A DNA stretch of 64,000 nt from an uncultured bacterium (lineage in GTDB: Bacteria > Bacillota > Clostridia > Oscillospirales > Oscillospiraceae). Location of the stretch: positions 141,024-205,023 of the forward strand of contig CAMNQF010000001.1 in the NCBI GenBank assembly GCA_946548895.1, given 5' to 3'. The notes beneath the pieces were generated by a model, which had not been told where the DNA came from, did no database searches, and worked only from the letters and a program-made list of their open reading frames with translations. Below, in pieces: positions 24,490-32,301 of the stretch. A program made the translations under genes and the position numbers. Position 1 is the stretch's first letter, and each line of letters begins with the position of its first letter.

Positions 24490-26148
24490 CTAATCGGAAT
24501 GGTCCTGTTCCGAGCCGGCGTCCTGGGATTTGCCGGGCTTCAGGTTGCGCTTGCGCAGCAGGATGTCCTCTTTTCGGTAGCGGCGCATATACTCCAAGAC
24601 GCGGTAGCTGAACAAAAGCCGCTCCCGAAGCAGGGGGCTGTCCAGGCTCTGGCCGATCACGGACTCAATTTTTCGGACCTTGTAGAGCATGGTATTGCGG
24701 TGGATATAGAGCGCTTTGGCGGCCTCCGCCGAGTTGCGTTCACAGCACAGGTAGGTGTAGAGCACGTCGGTGAGATTGCCGCCGGTCTTGTTATCATACA
24801 TCACAAGGGAGATCAGGGACGGGTGGCAGAGGTGGATGATATTGCGGCTGCCCAAATTCTGCCGGGCGGACTGCTCCGCCATCTCCACGATCTGGTACAC
24901 GCTGTAATCCTCATAATAGTAGATCCGCTTGTCCGGCTCCATGGCCAGGCCCAGCCGGAGGGCTCCCTGGGTCTGATAGTAGACCGGCGGCAGGGAGGTG
25001 AGAAACTCGGAGAAGTTCCCAATGGCGGCGTGGCCATCGTGATACTCCAGGATCTGGGTCAGGGCCTGCTCGTCAAAGGACAGGCGCACCCCCCGGTTCA
25101 TCTTGCGCACCAGGAGCAGGATCTGGCCCCGGTAGGTGGTGATATCGCTGAAGGGGAAAATCCGTTCCAGCTGGCTGATGACATAGTTCCAGGGGGTGCT
25201 GCCGTGCTCCTGCTTGTCCACAAAAGAGACCAGTATCACGTGGTAATACCGCCGGGTGGCCAGCTTGATCTGCTTGAGCCGCTGTTCCAGCTCCTCCGGG
25301 TCGATGAGGCGGAACTCGATCAGGTCGGCCACCAGGGCGCCGAAATTGGCGTTGCTGGTGTAGTCCACGCTTTTGTTGCTGAACATATATTGAGAGATAT
25401 AGTCGGACAGCACCCCGGCCAGGTCGGAACAGTAGGGGTCTGGCTCCCCGCCCGGGAGGATGACGATCAGCCGGGCGGCCAGGATGTCCCTGGAGCGCAC
25501 CACCCGGACAATGGTGTAGTTCCCGCTTTCCTTGGAGACGTACTCCATGAGATCCTGGTCCCTCCCGCCCAGCAGGGCGCTCTGCCGCCGGATGGCTTGG
25601 ATGGTGTCATAGGAGAGGTATCCGTTGTCCTGCAGTTCCCTGGCGGCCAAGTCCTGAACGTCCGGGTGGTGAACAGAGGCCAGGTGCTTAAAGCCGGCGT
25701 TCACCAGCAGGAGGGTGGCCCGGAAGGCGGAGGACGCCCGCCGCAGCACCTCCTGGATGCCGGCGTTGGTGTACACCGCCTCGTGGAGGCGGTCGTCCCA
25801 GTCCAAAAAGACGTGAACGTGCTCCTGGACCCGGTTGTAGAGGGGCAAGAGGGATAGGGAGGTCTCCAGCAGCCACAGCTGTTTGGGCAGGGGCGCGCCC
25901 TCCAGGGCGGAGCAGCTGCCCGCGCATATGATGCAGACCGGCCGGCCGGGAAGGCGGTCTGTTCGGACGGCCTGGACCACCGCCTCCCGCTCTCCGATAT
26001 AGAGGCAGTCGGAACGCAGCGGCGTGTCTCCGCCCCCTTCCAAAAGCTTGATGCCTCCGCGAAAATCGGGCCTGCCGCTGCCGGAATGGACGCGGAGGAC
26101 CACATCGGTGAGCCAGAAGCGGAGCATGGCGGGGGTATACATTCCCAT
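24490..26148 (-). CDS. PucR/CdaR family transcriptional regulator
   Basis: 552 aa from ATG 26148 (MGMYTPAML), with GGAGG eight bases upstream; the ORF-track start 12 codons earlier has no RBS. The C-terminal PucR-type HTH is clear: ERNSAEAAKALYIHRNTMLYKV. The N-terminal part (about 1-200) resembles the PucR purine-catabolism-like ligand domain and the middle is a GGDEF-like/CdaR-type fold with no catalytic motif visible. Such regulators usually activate nearby catabolic genes on binding a small molecule. It is divergent from the SLH-esterase gene, and two identical-core palindromes (TGTGC-N5-GCACA) lie in the gap, so it probably controls that gene and itself. Confidence 0.85.
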   Translation of the reverse strand: MGMYTPAMLRFWLTDVVLRVHSGSGRPDFRGGIKLLEGGGDTPLRSDCLYIGEREAVVQAVRTDRLPGRPVCIICAGSCSALEGAPLPKQLWLLETSLSLLPLYNRVQEHVHVFLDWDDRLHEAVYTNAGIQEVLRRASSAFRATLLLVNAGFKHLASVHHPDVQDLAARELQDNGYLSYDTIQAIRRQSALLGGRDQDLMEYVSKESGNYTIVRVVRSRDILAARLIVILPGGEPDPYCSDLAGVLSDYISQYMFSNKSVDYTSNANFGALVADLIEFRLIDPEELEQRLKQIKLATRRYYHVILVSFVDKQEHGSTPWNYVISQLERIFPFSDITTYRGQILLLVRKMNRGVRLSFDEQALTQILEYHDGHAAIGNFSEFLTSLPPVYYQTQGALRLGLAMEPDKRIYYYEDYSVYQIVEMAEQSARQNLGSRNIIHLCHPSLISLVMYDNKTGGNLTDVLYTYLCCERNSAEAAKALYIHRNTMLYKVRKIESVIGQSLDSPLLRERLLFSYRVLEYMRRYRKEDILLRKRNLKPGKSQDAGSEQDHSD

Positions 26149-26170
26149 GAAAAGCACCTCCAAACGAAAC

Positions 26171-26185
26171 TGTGCAGACCGCACA
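26171..26185. promoter_or_regulatory. Palindrome TGTGC-N5-GCACA, copy 1
   Basis: TGTGCAGACCGCACA, a perfect 5-bp inverted repeat with 5-bp spacer, between the pucR-type promoter and its start codon. Binding here would block elongation (autorepression). Confidence 0.55.
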
Positions 26186-26238
26186 AGATTTTTCGCCCAT
26201 TTATGGGCGACGGCCCAAAAAAGTTCTTATTTTCTTCA

Positions 26239-26267
26239 ATTATATCAAAAAAATAAGCAAAAATCAA
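26239..26267 (-). promoter_or_regulatory. Promoter of the PucR-type regulator
   Basis: On the minus strand TTGATT (26267-26262), 17-bp T-rich spacer, TATAAT (26244-26239). Confidence 0.8.
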
Positions 26268-26346
26268 CTACGTGAGACGGAGAAAGAGCTGGGAACGCAG
26301 GGGTCTTGTGTGCAATTTCCACAAAATGGCCTCTCAAAAAATGATA

Positions 26347-26361
26347 TGTGCAAAAAGCACA
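26347..26361. promoter_or_regulatory. Palindrome TGTGC-N5-GCACA, copy 2
   Basis: TGTGCAAAAAGCACA, same half-sites and spacing as copy 1, 176 bp away on the SLH-esterase side of the divergent gap. A weaker relative (TTGTG...CACAA) is at about 26306-26324. Likely operators of the adjacent regulator. No clear -35/-10 for the esterase gene was found in 26362-26470. Confidence 0.55.
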
Positions 26362-26491
26362 AAGTCTTTGGGCCGAGGGCACCTGTAAGCTGGTGATTTT
26401 TTGTGGTAGGATAAAAACAACAGCTTCCCCCAACGCACCGCCGCAAAGGGGGAAGCGAAGAGAAAACAGGAGCCAAGAAGGAGGAACAAAG

Positions 26492-29400
26492 ATGAAGAAA
26501 CGAATTCCCGCCCTGGCGTTGGCGCTGGCGGTCCTGATGACCGCGCTCCCGGTCAGGGCCCTCGCTTACAGCGACGTCTCGGGGCACTGGGCGCAGGGCG
26601 CCATTGAGAACAGTGAGAAGAGCGGATTCCTGGGCGGCTATGGGGACGGGACCTTCCGGCCCGACCAGCCGGTCACAGGCGCCGAGTTGGCCGGCGCCCT
26701 GAACAGCCTGCTGGGGACCAAGCTCCAGAGCTCCGCCCCCAGCCTGACCCGGCAGGACGCGGTGGTGATGATCGCCAAGGCGGTGAACATGGCCCCCGCG
26801 GATCAGGCTGAAGTGTCATTCGCCGACGCCGGCTCGATTTCCGCCGGCGCGCTGCCTTACGTGAACGCCATGGCTAACGGCGGCTATGTGAGGGGTTCCG
26901 CCGGACGGTTCCACCCCACCGCCGCCATGACCCGCGGAGAAGCCGCCACCGTGCTGGACAACCTCACCGACGGGGGCAGGGCGGTGGCAAAAGCTGATTC
27001 CGGCACCTACATTGGAAAGGTAATGAAGTCCAACGGCACCATTGCCTATCAAGGTATTCAATATGCCACGCATGAACGTTGGGAAGCGCCTGTTATGATT
27101 TCCGGGCGAAGCGATGTGATCCCCGCGCTGAACTTTGGCCCAAACTCCATTGACGGGTATGAAGACGACCTGAATCTCGTGGTTTATGTCAACCCCAACT
27201 CCACAAACCCCAATAAGTCGGTCTTTATGTGGCAGTATGGCTGCGGCCAGCGGGGCGGTGATACCGCAAACCATGATTGGAGCGGCTTTGTCGCCGAAAA
27301 CCCTGATATTATTGTTGTCACCCCCAACCATAGAGGCAATTTCTGGGGCAGCATTGATCTGAGCCAGCTACAGGGTTATGATGCTGTCGCCGATAAGTAT
27401 CAGTACTCCAACAATCTTGCCCGCCTTGACCTTCTAACCTGCTTGAAATGGATTAACAAGAACATCGCCGCATTCGGCGGCAACCCCAGGGACGTGACCA
27501 TCGGCGGCCAGTCCTCCGGTTCCAACAACTGTACCTGTCTCCTCATGATGGAAGAGGCTCATCCCTATTTCCAGAAGGCAATCATGGAGTCGTCTTTCTC
27601 TGTGGACATCTCTCTCCAGCCGTTGGATGACGCCAAATTTGTCTCTCAGCAGCTCTTTAACGAGCTGGGCGTGACTACGGTGGAGCAGCTTCTTGCCTGC
27701 ACTCCCGAGCAGATTAACGCCGTGAAGGATAAGTTCCTTTCCGCTTCCGCCAGCGGGTCTTCCGCCTTTGCCGAGATCGAATGCAAACTGTTCAGCCCGG
27801 TGGTGGACGGCGTTGTCATCCCCAATGACTACTATGAGTGCCTGATGAACGGTTCTCTTGCGGGCATCAAGTGCGTCTTTGGGTCCAATGCAGGCGAGTA
27901 TGACCAGCAGTATCTCAATAAGGACAAGACCCGTTACACAGACGAAGAGGCATTGGCCTTCACCGTGGAGCAGAACTGGGGCAAGCTGTCCGACCGCGGC
28001 TGGAACAAAGACAACGCCCAATCCGTGATTGACCAGTTCTACAGCCACAACGCCGAGTACGGGCGGGACAATTTTACTGCCGCCAAGGATTTGAAGAACG
28101 ATCTTTATCTCCGCATCGGTTCCCTGATGTATGCGGAGGCGGCCAGTGGATACACGGACGTTTATATGTACTACAATACCTTTGACGCGACACCGGCCGG
28201 GACTGCCCTCGATGATGATATCCGTGCCGCTCACGGCTCTGAGGTCAAGGTGATCAGCCGTAACTGGAGTGATCTGGAAAAGCCTGGCGCCCTGTTTGAT
28301 GTCGATCCGAACGCCCGCGAGTTTGCTTCCATGCTCAGCAACATCTGGGCCGCCTTTATCCGTACCGGCGATCCCAACTGTGCGGAAATCAAGGACAAGG
28401 GCGTTACCTGGACCAAATACGATTCCACCAGCCACAACACCCTGGTCATTGACGCCAAGCCCCAGATGGTCCAAGGCGTGCGGCAGAAGGACGTGGACCT
28501 GCTCATGCCGCTGTTCCGGGAGTATCCCCTGCTTCAGAATTTGAAGGTATCCTCCCCCGGCGTGTATTCCGGCTATAGCCGGGTTGAGTATGACGGCTAC
28601 AAGCGTTACAGCGTATACGTTCCCGTCAGCGACGGCACCAGGCTGGCTGTGGACTACTGCATCCCCACCAAGGACGGCGTGGAGGCCGGGGGCAAGTTCC
28701 CCGTGGTGTTTACCTATACTCCCTATGGCCGCCAGCGCGCCGATAACGCGGCCAGCGCCGAGTGGTTTACCAAGCACGGCTATATTTTCGCGGCCGCTGA
28801 CGCCCGGGGCATGGGGGCCTCTTTCGGCACCCGCGATTCCGCCAACTCCCCCCAGGAGGCCCAGGACGGCGCGGATGTGGTGGCCTGGATCCACGCCCAG
28901 AGCTGGTGCGACGGCAAAATCGGCACCATCGGCTCCTCCTATGTGGGCCAGACTCAGCTGGCCATTCTGAGCAAGACCAAACTGGTGGACGCCTCGGTCA
29001 TCGGCTGCACCGACTATAACAAGTATGACGGGTGGATCCGGGGGGGCGTGCCCCGCGCCTTCGGCTCCCAGCCGGACACCATGTGGGGTGAGACTGAGGC
29101 GGAGATCGCCGCCACCATCCAAAAGACGGTGGACAGCACCCCGGCCGTGGACGCTGACGCCGATAAAAAGCTCCTGGCCCAGGCCATCGCCGGTCATGTG
29201 GACAACGGCCTTCAGATCCCCATGTTCCAGCGCCTGCTCTGGCGGGACAGCTACTCCGAGGAAGTGGGCGGCGAATACTGGAACCTGGTCAGCGCCAGCA
29301 CCAACAAGCAGGCCATCAACGACTCCGGCTCCGCCATCTATCTGATGGGCGGCCTGTACGACGTATTCCGCCGGGATACCATCGTGACCTACCACAACCT

Positions 29401-30247
29401 GACCGGGCCCAAGAAGATGACCATCGGCCCCTGGTATCACACCAAGGCCAAGGTGGACCCGAACTGGGAGGTGGAGCAGCTGCGCTGGTTTGATTACTGG
29501 CTCAAGGGCATCGAAAACGGCGTCATGGATGAGGACCCCATTTACCTGAAAACCGCCAACCAGAGCGCGGACAACGGCTATACCTGGCTGAAGGAATGGC
29601 CCATGGACCAAGGCGGCAGCACCGCCATGTACCTGAACCGCGACGGCCGGCTCTCCCAGCAGAAGGCCGCGCAAGACAGCTTTATGGACTACGACGTGGT
29701 CTATGGCATTACCACCGGCGTGGAATCCGCCTCTTCCGCCGATGTGGACGCCAAGGGCCTGTGCTTTACCACCGCCCCCATGGACAAGGATTTCCGAATT
29801 TCCGGCCATGCCATGGCCCACATCAATTTTGAGATGCTCACGGACGACAAGGACATCGACTTCTTTGTCACGGTGTCCGACTATGATCCCGCCACCGGGG
29901 AGGCGTTTGTCTTTGACGACGGCCACCTGCGGGCGTCCCTGCGCCAGAGCAGCCAGGCTCCCTACAATTACCTGGGCCTGCCCTGGTTCAAGGCGGAGCA
30001 GGGAGACAACCAGTACCTGTCGAAGGGCCAGGTTTACAGTCTGGAATTTGACCTGATGCCCACCTCCTACATCATTCCGCGGGGCCATTGCCTGCGCGTC
30101 ACCGTCTCCAACTCCATGGACCGCTTCTATTACCTGGGCCGCGGGGAGTTTGAGGCCGACCCCAAGTGCGAGACGCCTGACATCCGGCTGTACACCGGGG
30201 GCGCGAACGCGTCCTATGTGGAATTCCCGGATATGCTGGCGGAATGA
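26492..30247 (+). CDS. SLH-anchored bifunctional hydrolase: carboxylesterase B fused to CocE/NonD-type hydrolase
   Basis: 1251 aa from ATG 26492 (MKKRIPALALALAV) with AAGGAGG; the longer ORF start lacks an RBS. Order: signal peptide (1-25); two SLH repeats (about 27-70 and 108-155) for cell-wall attachment; a type-B carboxylesterase domain (about 170-680) with GQSSG (Ser ~341), SNAGEYD (acid) and AAHGSE (His); and an X-Pro dipeptidyl-peptidase/CocE-like domain (about 690-1251) with GSSYVGQ (nucleophile), GGLYDVF (Asp) and GPWYHT (His). Both triads look complete. It should act outside the cell on esters or acylated compounds. The esterase part (about 27.0-28.4 kb) uses more A/T-ending codons than the flanking SLH and CocE parts, suggesting it was inserted from another source. 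Confidence 0.88.
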   Translation: MKKRIPALALALAVLMTALPVRALAYSDVSGHWAQGAIENSEKSGFLGGYGDGTFRPDQPVTGAELAGALNSLLGTKLQSSAPSLTRQDAVVMIAKAVNMAPADQAEVSFADAGSISAGALPYVNAMANGGYVRGSAGRFHPTAAMTRGEAATVLDNLTDGGRAVAKADSGTYIGKVMKSNGTIAYQGIQYATHERWEAPVMISGRSDVIPALNFGPNSIDGYEDDLNLVVYVNPNSTNPNKSVFMWQYGCGQRGGDTANHDWSGFVAENPDIIVVTPNHRGNFWGSIDLSQLQGYDAVADKYQYSNNLARLDLLTCLKWINKNIAAFGGNPRDVTIGGQSSGSNNCTCLLMMEEAHPYFQKAIMESSFSVDISLQPLDDAKFVSQQLFNELGVTTVEQLLACTPEQINAVKDKFLSASASGSSAFAEIECKLFSPVVDGVVIPNDYYECLMNGSLAGIKCVFGSNAGEYDQQYLNKDKTRYTDEEALAFTVEQNWGKLSDRGWNKDNAQSVIDQFYSHNAEYGRDNFTAAKDLKNDLYLRIGSLMYAEAASGYTDVYMYYNTFDATPAGTALDDDIRAAHGSEVKVISRNWSDLEKPGALFDVDPNAREFASMLSNIWAAFIRTGDPNCAEIKDKGVTWTKYDSTSHNTLVIDAKPQMVQGVRQKDVDLLMPLFREYPLLQNLKVSSPGVYSGYSRVEYDGYKRYSVYVPVSDGTRLAVDYCIPTKDGVEAGGKFPVVFTYTPYGRQRADNAASAEWFTKHGYIFAAADARGMGASFGTRDSANSPQEAQDGADVVAWIHAQSWCDGKIGTIGSSYVGQTQLAILSKTKLVDASVIGCTDYNKYDGWIRGGVPRAFGSQPDTMWGETEAEIAATIQKTVDSTPAVDADADKKLLAQAIAGHVDNGLQIPMFQRLLWRDSYSEEVGGEYWNLVSASTNKQAINDSGSAIYLMGGLYDVFRRDTIVTYHNLTGPKKMTIGPWYHTKAKVDPNWEVEQLRWFDYWLKGIENGVMDEDPIYLKTANQSADNGYTWLKEWPMDQGGSTAMYLNRDGRLSQQKAAQDSFMDYDVVYGITTGVESASSADVDAKGLCFTTAPMDKDFRISGHAMAHINFEMLTDDKDIDFFVTVSDYDPATGEAFVFDDGHLRASLRQSSQAPYNYLGLPWFKAEQGDNQYLSKGQVYSLEFDLMPTSYIIPRGHCLRVTVSNSMDRFYYLGRGEFEADPKCETPDIRLYTGGANASYVEFPDMLAE

Positions 30248-30358
30248 TTTGTGGAGAGAGGGTTCCACCGCACCGCCCGGAGGCTTTCCCGGACCGTACG
30301 TTATGAAAAACTGAGCGCCGTCCTCGCCTCCCGGGTGGGCGTGCGCAGCCGCGAAAAC

Positions 30359-30398
30359 GCACCGCCCCATCCTGCCCGCGGGCAGGATGGGGCGGTGC
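30359..30398. terminator. Perfect 40-bp palindrome after the SLH-esterase gene
   Basis: Twenty bases are followed directly by their exact reverse complement (centre CCCGCGGG), about 110 bp after the stop. There is no U-tract on the plus strand; on the minus strand it is followed by GTTTTC. Probably a terminator or mRNA 3'-end stabiliser. Nothing else is identifiable in 30248-30457. Confidence 0.6.
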
Positions 30399-30457
30399 CG
30401 GCGGTTTCCGGCCTCCCGCCGGGCCAGCCTGCAGGCAGAGGACCGCTGAAAAAGCCC

Positions 30458-30486
30458 TTGCGCTATGCCAGCTTTTGCGCTACAAT
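30458..30486 (+). promoter_or_regulatory. Promoter upstream of rpoN
   Basis: TTGCGC (30458-30463), 17-bp spacer, TACAAT (30481-30486). The leader to the GTG at 30623 is about 130 nt. Confidence 0.6.
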
Positions 30487-30622
30487 AGAACCGCGAAAAC
30501 AGGGCGCCCCGGCCGCTCGCGCAATGGCATGACCCCATCCCGGGCCCATTGGGGGGATGCCGCCTTCCTGTCCGCCGGCCTTTCCGATGTGCCCGCCGAA
30601 CGCTGAGGAGGAGAAATGCGCC

Positions 30623-31988
30623 GTGGAATTAGACCTGACACAGCGGCAGGGACAAACGCTCTCCCCCAGATGATACAATCCGCGGCAGTGCTCCAGATGG
30701 CCGCCCAGGAGCTTGGGGAGTACTTGGAGACGGTCCTCCAGGAGAACCCCGTTTTGGAACTGGAGGAATCCTTCAGCCCTCCCGACGCGGGGGACGACCT
30801 GCGGCGGAAATTGGAGTGGCTGGAGTCCAATGACCCGCAAAACAGGGAATATCATTGGCAGGACGCTCAGGCCGACGCGGATCCCCTGCGCAATTGCGGC
30901 GCCACGGGACGCGAACAGGAGAGCCTCTACCACTATCTGCGGCTTCAGCTGGAAGCGATGCGGCTGGACAGGCGCACAGCGGAATGCGCGCGGCTGCTGG
31001 CGGCCAGCCTGAATCAAAACGGCTGGCTGGATGAGGAACTCTCCGCGCTGGCCCTGGAAACGGGGCAGCCTGTCAGCGCCATAGAGCGGGCGTTAGAAGT
31101 GGTTCAGTCGCTGGACCCTGCCGGGGTGGCAGCGAGAAATCTGACAGAATGCCTGCGCCTCCAATTGGTCCGGCAGCGGCCAATCAACGAATTGGCGGTA
31201 CGGATTGCCGAGGGGTACTTGGACGCGCTTGCCAAAAACAGGTACGGCCTTATCGCGTGCTCGTTAGGGGTAGCGCGGGATGAGGCGTTCGCCGCCTGTG
31301 AATTAATCCGAAGCCTGAACCCCCGCCCCTGCGCTGATTTCACCGCCGGCAGGGGCCCCGCCTACATAACCCCCGATATCATTGTGTCGGGGGACGCCGG
31401 CCATTTTGAGCTGGCATATAACGACCGGCTTTTCCCGACCCTGAACATCAGTTCCTACTATACGAAATTGCTGCGAGAAAGTGACGACGAACAGGTGAGG
31501 GACTATCTCGCCGGCAAGCTTCGTCAGGCAAAGTGGACAATTCGCGCAGTAGATCAGCGGAAAACGACCCTTACCGTATGTGTGCAGTGCATCTTGGAGG
31601 CGCAGGAGGACTTTTTCCGCCTGGGGGAAGGCCATTTAAAGCCTTTGTCGCTGGCGGACATAGCGCGGCGGGTCGGCCTCCATGAATCGACTGTGAGCCG
31701 CGCGGTAAGCGGGAAGTACCTGCAATGCCCACGGGGGACGTACCCCTTGAGCTATTTCTTTTCCAGGCGTCTGGGCCCGGACGAGGGGGGGGGGAAAGCA
31801 TTTCCGCTGACGGCGCAAAGTCCCTGCTGAAGGAGCTGATTGAGGGCGGGGACCGGCGCAAGCCCTTATCCGACCAGAAGCTGTGCGAGCGCATGGCTGC
31901 CAAGGGCTGTGTGCTTTCGCGCCGGACAGTGGCGAAATATCGGGATGAATTGGGGATACCTGGGACCGGCGGCAGAAAACGCGGCTGA
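30623..31988 (+). pseudogene. rpoN: RNA polymerase sigma-54 factor, broken by two frameshifts
   Basis: Three reading frames are needed to follow one sigma-54 protein. Start: GTG 30623 (GAGGAGG upstream) reads VELDLTQRQGQTLSP, then the frame changes at a C5 run (30663-30667). The middle (MIQSAAVLQMAAQELGEYL to SRRLGPDE) includes the activator-interacting, core-binding and HTH regions. At a G10 run (31785-31794) the frame changes again to LLKELIEGGDRRKPLSDQKL and the RpoN box RRTVAKYRDELGIP. Adding one C at the first run and one G (or removing two) at the second would restore a normal ~455-residue protein. It may be a real pseudogene, slippage-controlled, or miscounted homopolymers in the sequence. 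No bacterial enhancer-binding protein is seen in the window. Confidence 0.85.
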
Positions 31989-32007
31989 CCTGGGGTGTTA
32001 AAAGTAT

Positions 32008-32052
32008 GAGGGTATTGGGGACGTTTCTAAAAGAAGCGCCCCCAATACCCTC
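32008..32052. terminator. Hairpin after rpoN
   Basis: A 13-bp perfect stem (GAGGGTATTGGGG / CCCCAATACCCTC) with 19-nt loop; ATTTTC follows. Likely the rpoN terminator. The rest of 31989-32301 is AT-rich with a TATAAT at 32171-32176 that may serve the helicase genes; its -35 is unclear (TTGCAA at 32136 pairs with TATACT at 32161 at a long 19-bp spacing). Confidence 0.6.
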
Positions 32053-32301
32053 GTCATTTTCATAAGGCGAAGCGGCTAGCGCGGCGATCTTATGTTCGCG
32101 CCTTCCCGGCAGCTTATCTTATATTATAACATTTTTTGCAAGCAGGTATGGTGTTTTGCGTATACTGTGCTATAATATGGGTAAGCGGACAAAAAGTTAC
32201 CATTTATTTCCTTCCAAGTGGAATATTTGAACTGTATGGCGCGTTACGGCCGGCGGGCGGATTTTAGGCGGCGCTTACTCGCAGGAAGAGGGAGGTATGA
32301 T

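Noticed and set aside
26377-26390. Possible sigma-54 (-24/-12) promoter before the SLH-hydrolase gene (GGGCAC...AAGC)
   Set aside because: Spacing between the GG and GC elements does not fit when the GGCAC is aligned, and the nearby rpoN is frameshifted.
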